Assembly (NCBI RefSeq): GCF_000835495.1
Contig: NW_015622545.1
Span: 2,806,777 to 2,870,776, forward strand
DNA: 64,000 nucleotides
DNA from: Cladophialophora immunda
Taxonomy: Eukaryota; Ascomycota; Eurotiomycetes; Chaetothyriales; Herpotrichiellaceae
Direction: 5' to 3'
Below, piece by piece: positions 43,345-56,900 of the stretch. Numbering within the stretch: the first letter of the stretch is position 1; each line of letters starts with the position of its first letter. The notes beneath the pieces are model-generated. The model searched no databases and had not been told where the DNA came from. It saw only the letters and a list, made by a program, of their open reading frames with translations. The translations under genes were made by a program, and so were the position numbers.

Positions 43345-44994
43345 TCATTCTTCGGCCCACTCGGCCTCCAGGAACTCAATGAACCCTTCGACGATCTGCC
43401 TCCGGCCGCGGACGTATCCTTGTCCGTGCGCGATGCCTCCCCGCTGAATCTGCGTGTACTTCCTGCGCAGACGCTGGAGCATGGGCTGCGAGAGGGGCAC
43501 GCCCGGCGGGACGTGGATGGTCGTGTCCACCGTCGCCGTCGCCGGCGAAGCGGCGGCCGAGTCCGCAGGAGAGGAAGGCGGCTGCTCGGGCAGCGGGTTG
43601 GCGGTGGAGGTGGAGGTGGTTGGTGCCGCTGGCAAAAGGGGGATGGAGAGGTGCACGTCGCCACCACCATCTCCGGCTTGGGAGAGATTCTGTTCTCGTG
43701 ACTGCGCGAGCAGATGTCTCACCACGTCCATGGTGGCGGACTCGAGAGTCTGCAGGGCGTCCGAGCCCGTGGCGCGCGGGAGCACGGTTGCCGCGTGAGG
43801 TCTCACCGCGTCGGGCTTTTGGGGCGGCGGCGGCAGCACCGACCCAGACGAGGATGCCGGAGTCGTCGCCGCCTTTCCGTTGCCGGTCTCGGCGGCGTCG
43901 GGTCTTTGGGACGGAGGAAGTTGACTCAGTGCTTTCTTGCTGGTCGGTCGGCGTGGAGGGGGATAGATCGCGTTCCAGATTTCCTGGACCGGGGGGCCCG
44001 CGTCGGCCGAGGGGACGGTGAAGAGAGGCGTGTCCCAGCGGGAGAAGGGGGACGGGGGCTCGTAGCGCATCATGAGGGAGACGAGCGTCGAGGAAGAGTA
44101 TGGCGGAGACGAGGTCGGCAGGGGGATTGGAACCGAGGGCGAGTGAGTCGGCGGTAAGGCCGCACGGTCGGGTCCCGGTCGTGGTTCCCTTGACGCAGGA
44201 GCGTCTGCATCCGCTCGGTGGATGTATAGGGACTTGAGCGTCATTGTGTCGTCTGGCGAGGGCCGGGGGACTGCGCCTGGACTCTCGCCATTGTCCGACC
44301 CGTCCGTCGAGGACGAGCGTGACCGGGCGCCCGTCGCATTCTCCAGGACCCGATCACCGTAGATGGCAGTATGGCTTTCCGGGACCAGGTGGCCCAGGAC
44401 GCTTTCCCCTTGTCCGTGCTGCGTTGGCCTATCCGTCACATTCCCCGTCTCTTTCCCGACCCCGTCGTCGTGACCGTCCAGCTCCCTCCCCCAGGCCCTC
44501 AATCTCTCCCGATTCCACCGCTTGCACTCATCCTCCTGCGCAGCCACGTGGACGACGCAACATCTCGTCCCCGCGGCCTTGGCCTCACACCACAGCTGGT
44601 ATCTATACCCCTTGATGTAATTCAATCCATCGGCGATCACGACATTGTCTTTCGAAAGGGCGCGTTTGATCGCAGAGAACTCCTCCGCCCTCGCGGTCTT
44701 CTCGTGGGACGCGCTATTGTAGATCTGGTCTCGAAGTGTCGTCCGTTCTGAAGAATCCGAGCGGTCACGGTCATCGGATGACGCGTGGTGTGAAGGGACA
44801 ATCTGGATGGTCCGTTTTGATATGGATGGTTCGTTGGCGGAGGGCGTCACAAAGCTGGCCAGCGACGAGGCGATCTGCTGGGCGCGGTACGTTTTGCCTG
44901 AGCAGGGGAGCCCTGTGATTATGATGAGCTACGGGGAGAGTCAATCGTCGTGACGAGGACATTCCAGGTGCAAGGAAGGTCTACTCACCGGCAT
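43345..44994 (-). CDS. KTI12: KTI12-like P-loop protein (elongator-associated) (2 exons, 529 aa)
   Basis: Exon 1 is just ATGCCG (44994-44989). A 60-bp intron follows, and exon 2 runs 44928-43345. Splicing gives MPLIIITGLPCSGKT, with a P-loop GLPCSGKT at 8-15 as in KTI12 and its relative PSTK. KTI12 is an ATP- and tRNA-binding partner of the Elongator complex, needed for U34 wobble-uridine modification of tRNAs. Further family features are NVVIADGLNYIKGYRYQLWC and AAGTRCCVVHV, the later SLMMRYEPPSPFSRWDTPLF, and a C-terminal LRRKYTQIQ helix. At 529 residues it exceeds the yeast protein by about 200 because of Pro/Ser-rich inserts around residues 140-270 and 330-440. Confidence 0.92.
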
Positions 44995-45780
44995 GGCGGA
45001 CTTCACACGACACACGTCGGAGCAAATGCTAAGACAAAATTTTTGGTTTTCATTTTATGGTGGGGGTCGTTGGGGAGGGGCCCGCCAGGCCTTAGTGAGG
45101 CTTTCAAGGAGGGAATTTCTGAGTCCAAGATCTTTACTCGAATGGCCAAATTCTGGTATCCCTGCGAAAAGCCCCGAAACTAGCTACATGATTGTGCGTA
45201 CAGTACATTCACAGCGATTAGTACTGACACTGCTGTCAAGAAGTCTCTATCTATCCCATTCCCCTCGCCGGGTGCCTCTAGTCGAATGATGTAAGATTGC
45301 ATAGGTGTCCACCACCCGGTCCACCCCCTGATGATCGTTTGAACATGTCGGAAGAATTGTCACAAAGCATATTGGCCTGTCCTGGAAATGAATCCTGGGG
45401 GAATAACTCCTTGGGTGGATATGTTGGCCAGTCCTGGGATATAAAACAACAACCTCCGGCATTCACATTTCTTCTGCAAAGGGAAAAAAATTGTCCTGTG
45501 GCTTGGTCGTACCTGGGTGATGAGACATGGTATTGAGAACGTATGGCTCGGCATTGTGGTAGAGTTGTGGCTGCATTCTCCGCGCGGCAGCACTGTTGTT
45601 CTGTTTCACCTCTGGTATTGCCGCTCTGCAATACAGCGGTGGGCCGGCTCTATGGCTGGGATAATGCAAGTTCAGAAGAAGAGCGATGAAAACATCCAGT
45701 ATTCTTTAGGTGGTAGGTTGCACAGGGTATATATCACTTCATTCATTTCATTGAGTTAAGGATGAACAAAAGAAAGAAAC
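44995..45780. other. Intergenic, 786 bp; KTI12 promoter and 3' flank of the C2H2 gene
   Basis: Both neighbours are minus. No additional gene, TATA box or repeat is recognised. Confidence 0.4.
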
Positions 45781-47408
45781 TCATGAAGGATAGACCCCGG
45801 AGTATGGTGGTGACACCCGGCATGTCCTGGAGATGGCGGGCCTGGGCGAGAACTGGACATCGTCCATCGACACGGTTTGTGGCATCATTGCATCATAGTC
45901 CTGGGTCTGAATGGTGTACGCGCCTGGAGCGACGTACTGGGCCCGGGTCATGGCCTGGCCATAGGTCTGCGCTTGGATGGCAGCATTCGCCATCGCATGG
46001 GCCTTGGACAAGGTGGAGGAGTTGGACCTCCTCATGGGCACAGATGTTGGCTTCTTCCTCTTGTTCTGACTTTGAGTGGCTGAGCTCTTCTTGGGAAGAG
46101 GTTCAGGTTCTTCGTATTGGTGGACTCTTTTCATATGGTCGCGTTGGTTCCATCTCCGAGGAAATCCATTTCCTTCTCGGGCACGGTCACAGTCCGGGAA
46201 TTTGCACAAGTAGGGATTCACTCCGTGGTTATGTTCTCCGTGGGCCTCTCTCTCGTGCCGAAGGAGGCATGCATTGGAAGAAAACCTGAGATCCTCGCAT
46301 TCCGGGCGATCCGTGAAACGGCAGCGGTATGGCCTCAAATGGGAATCCACGTATTTGCTGGGGGAGGAAGAGATCGTTAGAAAGAGTTCAGCTCTTGTGC
46401 ATCATGTTTGACCTACTTGTAGATACATTTTTGCTTGGTGGGTTGGTGATTGCACTTGAGCTTCTCGAACATGGGGCAGTGATAGTGTCCACTTTTGTCG
46501 GGCCTGGCTTCGTAGAGCGGTCCACTTCTGGCCTTTTCTCGGTCCGATTGTTCCTCTTTGGGGCTCCGGGTCTCAGCAGGGACGATGCACGAAACACCTT
46601 GGTCAACGGCGCCATTCCGTTCTGATGCAGATCGAATGGGCCTAGGTCGAAACACACTGCGTCCTTTGAGGCTGTTGATGACGACTAGGGTTAGTGACAG
46701 GTGAAACGCATGAGAGAAGAAGGGAGCTGACCTGTCTGGCAGCGCCTTGGAGACGGGGTTGATCCCGTAGAAAGCGGAGTCCTGGGCATCCGGGCATATC
46801 TTCTCCTGCAAGGTCTGGGCTGACAAACAATCACGGACATATTCCTCTGGAGGAGGGGTTGGTAGTCTCTGCACCGAGAAACTCTGCGAGTTGTAGTTCA
46901 CCATTCCGGGATGATAAAGTGGCGAAGCATCCATGGGCATGTAACTGGAAATCATGAGGTCCTCTGGCTGGTCTTGTCCTGGAAATTGCGACGATGGCAC
47001 GAGGTTCAAGTCTGCAGAATTGTCGCCTGAGAAAGCCTCCTCCGTCAGGAATTCAGATGCCGGATCTGCATCAAAGCCACTCAAGCTCGACATCACGGGT
47101 ACGACGAATGCACCGTCAGAGACGGTCATGGCAGCATAGGTCATTGCGGAAGAGGCTGACAAGAAGAAGTCATCATTGGGAGGATATTGTCCCGAAGAGA
47201 AGGCGCTCGGTGCGGTCCCGTGACACCGGCGCGATCCAGAGGTAGAAGTCAAAGAAAAGTGTGCGTTGGAGATTCCTCCGGCCATGGAGGCGGAACTAAA
47301 TGGAACAGAATCCGGATAAGTCATAGGCATGGTCCTCGGTACCCGGCTTTGAGATCCTGGAGTAATAGTGGCCAGTAGTGGATTTCTCCTGGTTAATGTT
47401 GAAGTCAT
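45781..47408 (-). CDS. C2H2 zinc-finger transcription factor (3 exons, 502 aa)
   Basis: The exons are 47408-46732, 46671-46417 and 46357-45781, in frame. The N-terminal 300 residues are Ser/Pro/Asp-rich and probably activating. The DNA-binding part lies across the last intron. First is HYHCPMFEKLKCNHQPTKQK and NKYVDSHLRPYRC, then a finger-like ECEDLRFSSNACLLRHEREAH, and then PYLCKFPDCDRAREGNGFPR ending RRWNQRDHMKRVH. The irregular spacing and the DSHLRPYRC joint are seen in a group of ascomycete C2H2 regulators whose targets are mostly unknown. A basic KKSS/NKRKKP stretch after the fingers is a likely nuclear signal. The first intron lacks a stop and could be retained in frame, adding about 20 residues. 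The upstream non-coding region is exceptionally long (3.8 kb). Confidence 0.82.
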
Positions 47409-50400
47409 TGTTGAACAAATGATTTTTCTGCCAGTGCGAACATGTTAGTTACTCGCCCCCATATCACACAAACATCCGACACCGAAAACATAGCATTGTT
47501 AAATGGAAACAAGGGCGACTGGGAGAGGTCCGGGCGGGAGGGAGATGGTCATCGACCAGGGATGCCGGCAACGTCTGGCCGACCCAGGGGTGAGATTCCG
47601 AAGCTCAAGTTCCGTGGTGACGTTGGTAGATTGTTGACGAAATCCGTACGGTTGGCGAAGAGACAGAACCCTCTGGCCAAGGTATGCGGTCCAGGACAAC
47701 GAGGATAGCAAAGCATGAGACGGCAGACCCAGCCGGGCGACAAGGTCCATGGAACCTAAGTTCCTTCCGGAAAGTTCGAACATTCTAAACCCGGCAACAC
47801 TGCAGCAAATGCCGTCAAGTTGAAAAACAAGTCCGGTCCTTGTGTCAATTTCCTAGTCGGTCATTCGTCGAATGTGAGCGTGAACACAGGCGTTTCAAAA
47901 AAGCATTCGTTGTGATCCTCATCGTAGTGACATGATCAACTCCTGTCCAGGGCATTTGTGGTATGGCGTTGTCGAATGTGTATAATCTGTCCCATAACAG
48001 TTATTGTAGGGTCACACACAGTTGCCGAATGTCGATTGTCAGAGCACACGAGGTAAACCAGGTCAAATAGCAAGAGATGCAAATCCAGGGTAGCATTTTT
48101 TTCAAATGAATGGCCAATCCATGGGAATCTCCTGGGTAATAAATCATTTGTCCGGGGTCATAATTGGTCCATCCAAGGTTCTCCAAGGGAAAATGTTGAG
48201 CTCCAGGTTTGAGTGACATTTCATTTCAATTTCATGTGCGCGGGACCGTGACACAGTCAACGCATCCTCGCAGCACAGATAGCCTTGGGCCAGCAGCCAC
48301 AAGGACTTGGTGCACGTGTGCCCGAAGTCGAGCGGGTGCCAAGGATTCCTGGGGGCGGGTGCAACAGGCTAAACAAGAAACATATGGGCGTCGACATAGG
48401 AAGGGAAAAGAAAGAAATCAGTACCTCAACAACACGCTGCGCAGCTGGCTTGTGTCAAGCTAGATGATGGTCGAAAAGCTCGATTTCCCGGGTAAGTTTT
48501 GACCTGGCAACGCAGAGAGGAAAAAAGCAAAAAAAGCAAATTCCTGGGGATTTCCGGCTGAGATTTGGTCCTGTGGATGGTAGAAGCAATAAATCCGGAT
48601 GGGCCAATGGATAGGGTTGTGGTTTAGGTCGTCCAAGGTAATGTGAGATGATGTTAGATAGTGTTTTATCGGTGGTCTTTCTTGATCATGTATTGTAGTA
48701 AGTGTAGGTAGAAATGTGAGAGAGGAAGGAGAAGAAGAGCTCGGGAGGAGGGTGCACGGTGAGGTATAAAAGGGGTGGGAGGTTGAGCTGGCGGATGAGA
48801 GGATGAGAGGAAGAGAAATGAGGTGAGCGAAGTGGGCGAGAAAGTGGGAAAAAGTGGGCGGTGAGGGAGACAAGGCGGTCTCGCATTGGGTGCATTGACA
48901 ATGTTCGGTTGGTGACACAGAGCCAGCAATCCAGCACACGAAGCCATCAATAGGACCAACTTGCAGCATCGTCGTCGTAGCTTGATGCACAGCTGCTGCA
49001 CGTCCCGCTCCTGCACGTTGCCCGGCGAAGGTGGAGTGAATGCTGTTCTGCGCCCCTGCTGCGTTGCCTCCTGCCTCCTGCCTCCCTCCTCCCTCCCTCC
49101 GACCTGGAACTTGCCAGGCCGGTCCGGCGCTAGCCGTGTCGGCTGCACCCAGCTCCCTCCCAAATACCACCTACCAGGTGGCTGTCGACGTCACCAGTGG
49201 AGCTCGGTGAGTTCTCATTGGCATAACCAGCGAAAGCTGGTGAGAGTGGCTCCATCCAGCTCGATCTGACTGGCCCCGAGCCTCAAGTCAACAAATGGGG
49301 CGATGATCACCAGGGGCATCTTCATTCGCCGTCCATCACTTGGCTCCGCCCTGCTGGCGCTGGTGGTGCTGGTGGCTCTGACATGGACCCTCAGTGTCCC
49401 CCACGGCGCTGCCTCCTGCCATGCCATGGCTCAACTGTTCCAACCGCCAATATCCACTCCCAACTGGCCTTGACTGGTGTGACGGGAACATGGGTACATG
49501 CAGAGTGCAGCACACGGAAGCCTGACGTGGCATCCTCCAGAACCAACAATCTGCTCTTGTGACTCGCACTCGCACTCGCATTGCAGGGAAGCTCGTCTTT
49601 GCATTTCAGCACGCAACAACTCGCCGCCAATTGTATTGGCAAAAGAGAGAGTACCGTGCATGGACCGCAGAGAGTACTGATTTTTTGACACGTCTGCAAT
49701 GCTGGAGCCTGGCAAGACGAGGTCGAGAATGCCCTCATGTTACGCAAAAGGAGCAGAGCACGGACCTTGTGTAACCTCCCCACCTCTTGTGCTCTACCAT
49801 GCCGGTGGCGACTGGAAAAGGTGGCCTCACTTTCCAGTTGTACCGCTGGCATCTCGGGGCACTTTGGTTCTACTTGTTCAGAGAACAACGTTGAACTACT
49901 TACTCCACGTGATATCCTATGCACGATAATCCATGGCGACCTCTCTGTCCATTTCACCGCCCATCTAGAGAGAATTTTGATTGGCTCAAGCAACTGTGCT
50001 CCACGCCTGGTGCAGGCTCGGGATGAAAGCATGAGGCCGTCGAGATTAAAAACAAAAACATCCAGACTGATAACTCTTGTCGGAGGGGTTCCGAAAGAGT
50101 CGGGAACCTCAGCCTGCTGGACTGTCTAAACAACCCGATGATCGTCATGGCGGGAGACGATCTCACATGGTCGGCTTCGATCCCAGACGACACGGCCTAT
50201 CGGCCTTTTGCCGATACTTGGACATCACGGTACTCATAGCTTGATGCGGAAACACAGGAGAAGACCTTGTGAAAATCACGGAAACGTACCTGCGTAGACG
50301 ACGTCGTTAGCAAACTAAGTCAGGCAGACTGCGGGGGGAACAACAGAATGGAGATTGCTCGGCTGGATTCAGAAGATTGATTGATGGAATTGTTCTCGTT

Positions 50401-51246
50401 CAAAGACGTGTCGTCTCAGTTGAACTATGCTTTTTGGAATGGGTTTTCATCAGGATGGAACAGGGTTCGGGTCGTACTCCGAAGAAAGGAGAACTGAGCA
50501 CATACCTTTGAGAGCGGGCCTAGAGCGACAAAATTTCCGTACGTAGTGTCATGAAGCACCTTTGGTGGGATAGGATACAGAGGCTCAGTGAGCAGGAGAA
50601 GATTCCCAACGCGTCTCCAGCAGGTCGCTCGAACCAGCATTCCATGCTCATGGAGACAATGGAGCTCTTTTTTCGTCCAGGGTATCGAAAGCAAACCTTG
50701 GAGGCGAGTGTGGGAAGTTGAAGAAAATGCGAGGCTGATGTCTTGGCGTGTTTGCTAGTCTGGGATCTTTGCCTGCAAGATGACACTTGGAGCTGGCGCC
50801 TCTCATGGCTGACAGGGTGCGAATTGACTTGCACGATGTTGTGCTACCTTCGCAGAGAGGCCAATTTGCCTACCACAGGTTCTAGATGAATGTAAGATCC
50901 GGGAAGACGTGATGGCCGTTGCTCCCAAACGTATCTATCTGATGTCGAATTGGTCGCCGCAGGTGAATGGTCTTCAAACGACCTTACGCCATGTATCTCT
51001 CAAGGGTCATGGAAAGGCTCAATAGGCTTTGAAGCAAAAGTGGAAGTCACGATGACGCAGTGAAGAAGGTGGAAAGTTAAAGGTGTAGCGTCGTCGACCG
51101 AATCGACATTGGTGCTGCAGGTCAACAAATGCCTGCCACTCTTCGGGACTGTTCATAGCTTCGTGCAACAATGGTGCTACCATCCGCTTCCGCGGTCTGA
51201 TGCATCCATACATTTCTCTCTACTGTGTTGATCTCAGCGGGCTGGG
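47409..51246. other. Intergenic, 3.8 kb; divergent upstream region, no gene recognised
   Basis: It lies between the C2H2 regulator (minus) and a large unknown gene (plus). Minus-strand open frames at 48460-49170 (236 codons) and 49391-50032 (213 codons) are long but compositionally odd, start mid-stretch and show no domain, so I do not call them. The 48,680-49,110 part is purine-rich on the plus strand. It probably holds long leaders and distal regulatory elements. Confidence 0.4.
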
Positions 51247-53957
51247 ATGAATTGGACCGGTGGCAGCCTGCAACGTCACTCCAAAGCCAACGCCAATGCA
51301 CGTGTCAAGAAACAAAAGCAGAACTTTGCAAAGGCCAGACTTCAACCTCATTCTCGCCCTTCTCGCCCTACATCTCCGGCATTTTCCATACATACAGTTC
51401 CTCCGGCGGCGCAGCAGTTCTCTGGGAAGGCATGTGCAAGCAACTACCTAGTACATGGCTTCAATGCGGAAGAAGCAAGGTCAGTCGATGGTCAACAGCC
51501 TTCCGAAACGAACTCCCGATCCCTGGGCAGACAGGTGAACAGTCAAGCATCTGATAATGAGAGACACTGCAAGCAAGGAACATGGAGCTCATCGCCAGAT
51601 CCAGTGCTAACTATGTCCGCAGGCCGAGTGGAAATGCCAACGGACTTGAACGTGCTCGCAAGACTCTGCTTGACAAATCTGACTGGGTCGGACTCGCCAC
51701 CGTACGGCCATTGAAGTCGAATCCACGTGCCCGAGACGATATGGAAGGACTAGGTCGTCGACGCAAGACTGCACAGTTCAAGCGAGGAACTCCGATGTCT
51801 CAGAAGGATTCAGTCCAGAGAGTATTACGCTCGACGCGGCGTGCTCTTCGAGTTCCATCTTTGCGCACAGAAGAGATCAGCCTGAGAATAGGGTCCAACT
51901 TACATCAGACTCAAACCACCCCGAGCGTTGTTGTCCGAAAAGAGCCTATCCACACAGCAGAAAGAGCTATACATGAACTGGTGCCATCTGACAAGGTTTG
52001 GGACCGGAAGGAAACAGGCAAAACGGGGAAGGAGACACGAGGAACGAGCAGTGACAGCACCCACTCCTATGCCTGCGAGCCAAGGACGGGGAGGACTGCT
52101 GACCTCAACTCCGCGGACAGGAACAATCTCATCACCCTCGACGAAGTTGTTGCCCTTGGCCTAACATCCTGGGACAAAGTCCGTGGGCACGCTGGGTTAG
52201 GGGTTAATACAAGTGTTTCGATTGCGAATTCTTCACGCAAGGAGAAAAATTCACTGGGTACCCAAGTGGACGTCCATTGGAAGCACGCCTCGCATCAAGA
52301 AGCCGAAGCACTTGCTATTCCTGGCAGTTCTCGGGAACAGCTCCACATGCAGGCCTCGAGACCAGACTTGCCAGATATAATCCGCCGCGTTATTGCCGTG
52401 GGGCTAATAAAAGATGGCTCAGGACAAAACTCATATCCAGCACCCTTTCCCGAGCCAGTTCTGCATGCTTGCCACCCTCCTGGGCCGAGCCACTCCTTGG
52501 TTGATGAAAGCATCCCCGTCGCTCCGGAAGCTACGTACAAATACGATGTGGCGATCGATGCCGAACTGCCATCCCACCCACAATTTACGTTGGATGATCA
52601 AGTGAAGCTAGAGCAGACGGTGGAGGAGCTCGAGCAGGAAAGTCAGCAGGTAGGGGAATCGTCCTCTGCTGCTGACAATTCCGGTCAAAGCGATACAGTT
52701 GATTCGCCATGGTGCTCTCGAAGCATCAGCACATCCGCGGTCGGTGTCGTGAATGACAGGGCTCTCTCTAAGAGTCCGTATATCTTCAGTTCGAGCGAGG
52801 ACGAGTCTCACGCCCGCCATAATCCTGCCACTAGGACTGCTGGCAACTTGACGAATTGCGTCACCACAGAACAGAAACTTCAAGCAGAAGAAATTGCCAC
52901 CCACATGACTACTGAGGCAGGATTCATGCTTGCCTCCCAGGGTGTCGAGGCTCAGCTTGACGCAGTCCCAATCATCGACAAGGAATTGTACTCTCGCCAT
53001 GGCATTTCCAGCACCTGGGTTGGGCCAGAGCGACCGGAGTCAGCGCTTAGATTTTTCGGGTCGCCCACTTCCATCCCCACTACTGTGAACACTTCGATCT
53101 TCATACCACTCCCGGCAGATCGTGACCATTCCGAGACAGATTTTCTTTCAGAATTCAGTCCAATGGAGGGCCGCCTCGACGAGAGACTGGTCGATATATC
53201 ACTATACAACAACGCTTCGAAGACCGACCCTGGAATTGGCACTAGCCCGACGGGAGGGTTGCTGGGTTCTGGAAGTACAGCCAGCAGGAATCTTCCAATG
53301 TCACTTATACCAGCAAAAAGGAAAGCACCAGATCAATCCAGGGAACGAACATCATCAGGTTGGCTCAAGTCCATAGATTGCTCAGGTCCGAAGTCATTGC
53401 CGCCGCCGCACAGCCAGCTGAGCGCCTGGTCCTTTGGCGACTCCGTAGATCCTGGACGAGATAGTACTGGGACAACAATCAAGCGACTGTCAGCAGCAGC
53501 CTGCCCTGACCGAGCCACAGCATTCCGGGATATGGTCAATGGGCTTGGTAAGACTCAAACTCTGGTACAAGACGGTTTGAAGAAGAACGAGCAGGGATTG
53601 AATATCGTGGCACACCGGGAGGGAGCCTCTACTAGCATTTTCGGCAGGAGCGACAAGCTGACGGCGGGTTCGTCGCCGTCTCGCTCGTGCAGGGCTACGA
53701 GATCGACGATTAGAGATTACGCGCAGCCAGCCTCGTTTCAATCGTGGTCCGACGTTTCCACTCCAGCAACACCACGGTTCGCTGGCTTAGAAGCTGCAGA
53801 TACTCCTCTGCCGGCTCCGATGCAGTCAATGACCTTACTGAGGCAATGTGAAAGAAACAACCACATTGCGAGCAACGGTGACCCTCAGCCACGAGATTTT
53901 GTCCATGGAACTACTCAGTTTTCTACTCAAGTACCCCTATGGAGCGAAGGCCAATGA
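51247..53957 (+). CDS. Large fungal protein of unknown function (2 exons, 855 aa)
   Basis: Exon 1 is 51247-51479 and exon 2 is 51623-53957, joined in phase 2 (donor GTCAGT, branch GTGCTAAC, acceptor CCGCAG). The start MNWTGGSLQRHSKANANARV and the joined PSGNANGLERARKTLLDKSD-WVGLATVRPL motif follow a pattern I associate with a widespread uncharacterised Pezizomycotina family. That family has a conserved N-terminus and a long disordered remainder. The rest is Ser/Thr/Glu-rich with scattered short hydrophobic motifs, no membrane spans and no recognised domain. It may be a nuclear or DNA-repair-associated scaffold, but this is speculation. Exon 2 alone is open from 51582 with an ATG, but starting there loses the conserved N-terminus. 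Confidence 0.75.
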
Positions 53958-56900
53958 TATTTTTGAATGATAATGTGCGGAGACCATGCAGAAGTTGAGA
54001 TAGTCTGAGCTGAGCAGCAACAATTACCGATTTTGATCATAACTCTGGGGGCATTCTGGACCGCCTATAGCTGTCTTGCTCTGTGATATCAACAGCGGAG
54101 AGCATACTAGACAAAATGTCATTACCTTGACCGCCAAACGTGTACTCAGGAGTCCTGCTCGAGATGTTTTCTGACCGGGGGAGAAAGTGGTCGAGACTTT
54201 ACTTTTGATTTATGTACCTTTCGGTATTTGAAGTGTGTCAATGCCTCCCATAAGTATTATCGATTTTTCTTCTCCACCAACAGACCTGTTGAAGGATCAC
54301 GGAGAGCGAGTGTGTCGGACCCGCACTGAGTCTGCCACTTGTGATGTATATCAAAGGATCCGCACGCTGGAGTTGTGTTGGTTGAACTCAACTCAATCAA
54401 TTGCAGTCTCTGTGTGTGCAGCGCCATGGCTTTTCTCTGGCCGGTGTCAAGCTTTGGGTGTGCGAGCACTGCTTTACGTTCATCGACCAATCCAAACGGA
54501 CCGATGCAACGAGCAGATAGGTACGCAAGCAGGTCAAATAAAACGTGGCTGGACGCCGACATTAAGCCATATTGTGTATATCCGCCTCGAGGCCCTGACT
54601 GTCCCCCGCTTGTTCTTGACAACAGGGTAGGTTTCGCCAATCGCTTCGCAGAGTTGTGCGTATGGTTTTTGGCATTTAATCTGAGGAGCATCGTCTCAAG
54701 GTCTTAACCCGACCTAAAAACATGGATTTGGTCGACACTCTTCAAAATGGTTGTGTTGTCGACATATGCCAGATGAGAGAAAATCCCCCTTTTGTACCTC
54801 TGGCCCGAGAGATTGGGTCTCGAGGGATCACAAGAAATGAGCGGTGTCGGTATTGGAGCTGTTGTAGGCCATGGTCTCATCAGGGCCTCGGGAGCTATGT
54901 GATCTGCTGACTGTACTGACTGCAGACCTTGTGCGTTGTGGATGCTATTGTCTGGCAACGGCTCTGTCACGTCGGCAGGATGCGAGAAGCTAGGGAGAAT
55001 ATGAGACGAGGACTAGTGATAGGTAGAGTCGACGACGAAGTGTCTAATCCGATAGTAAGAATCCTGTCAACGATCAGTGGCTGGACCTGAAGTAGAGTGA
55101 AGTGGCACCTACGAGGATGGGTCGCTGTTGTCTAGCACAACTCACAATGATTCATCGTCGTCCGCCACCTACCTCTGCTCCCTCAGTCAAGCGTCGAAGC
55201 GTGCAGAACACTCCACGACGCTTCATGCCTATTCCCATCCAAACGAGAGTTCCGGCCGAGGGAAGGAAAGCTCGCCATCGAACTGGCATCAATCTCGAGA
55301 AATGAAGCTTCCAAGCAGGTTCTGTAAACATGAATTGGCAGATAGGTCTCTCAAGGAAAAAGACAGCCTCAGCCGGTGCATGTCCAACGGAGGTGCTTTC
55401 CGACTTCCAACGCAGTAAGCCATCGAAAGGGTCAGGCGAATATCCCTTTTCCGAACGATTGCTTTTGATTGGAGAGCAGGGGGCGCCTCCGTGTTGGTCG
55501 CGGCGACTCTTCTCGGAGGCTTTCATCAGTGGAGGTTCTTCCCATGTGCATTAAACCCACTGGCGAGACGAGCTCCACTTGGGGCCGTGCTGTTTCTGTT
55601 CATTTCACATTCCTTGGGTGGCGATCTCCAGCCCGAAGGCCGAGCGATAGGGGGCTCAAGGTTCGGCGTTCACCAGTCCCGGGGTGTTGTTCACGACACG
55701 GACACGGCCGTGGTGCGAATGGGTCTCTAACTCGATATCAGTGGGATGTTTTAGATCCTAGCCAAGGGCCTTGTCAGCCAGATGCCCAGCTAAGAATTCT
55801 CAAGGGCGATGAGCTTACATCTTTCATATCAGCTCTACCATGCCCAAGCTCTCCGTGTGGACGAAGCCACCGCGATGTTCCACTCAAACCCAACATTTCT
55901 CACGGTTTTGTGCGTACTGACCGCAGGGAGTTCGAGGGCATGGTCCATGATACCCGGCGGCGAGCCAGGGGACAACACTTCAACAATTTTATATCTCTTG
56001 ATGCAGGCAGGGCGAGAGGTGATGACGGGGGTCAAACATCTTGACACCCATATGGGTAAAGACAATAGGCTTTTCCTCTAGATTCCAAGGAAAAGCAGTC
56101 GAGCAGAAGGATGAGAACAATGAATGTGATGGATCCAGTCTGCTGCGGTACAGGCACAAGTAGAGCACATTGTCCGGGATTATTGACATCAAGTTGCCGT
56201 TGTTTCCCATGGTCACCCCCCCCATCCTAGGGTCTAGGATATACCCACATTTGACCGAATCTGTTTAGAACGAAATGCTGGGCCAGCTGTCATAGTCATC
56301 CCAAGGGCGTAAAAAGTCCATTCGGACACGAGGAACAGGGATCTGCAGTGGTTCGAAACAGGAATTAGTTTCCTCCGGGAATGAACGAGCGCAACAAATC
56401 CCCATGGGCAATTTAGCCCTACAAGGCATGACGGGACAGCGATGATTGTGTAAGTTTGGCTCTGTATGACTAATTCCGCACACGTATCGTTTGTTAGGGC
56501 GGGTGCGTCGCCTGTGGCGCATTGGGCTTCGCTGTTTCGGTGCAAGCTGAAACACCGAGTTAGCGTGAAGCAAGCCGTCGCGGTGTTCAGCCTACCGAGG
56601 TTGGTTCACCTCGTAACCTCCAGCTGAATGCCTCGATCTGGATAGCTGGGATCGTGATTCCGGTGTGGTAGGTAGCCTCGCCTGCTTTCTCGCTGGATCA
56701 TGTCATCCCGGTAAAGGTGCGGGTAACATCTTTGTCATTGATACTTGTTGATGCCAGACCCAATGAACTGGTTGAAGGAGATCCGCCGGCTTGGCAGGAT
56801 ACGAACTCGTACCAGTACTAATACATCGACTATAGACCCCTGCCTAGTCGGTGGGACAATATTTATATCGATCTGACAGAGCGGTTCAAGGGCGCGAACG

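Noticed and set aside
48460..49170. 236-codon minus-strand frame
   Set aside because: Composition tracks the polypyrimidine/purine tract (long Ser/Pro/Leu stretches); no conserved motif; it probably reflects stop-poor biased DNA.
49391..50032. 213-codon minus-strand frame
   Set aside because: No domain, overlapped by other frames, Cys/Ser/Leu-rich chance composition.
55469..56044. 191-codon plus-strand frame
   Set aside because: No recognisable features; competing frames on both strands in the same stretch.
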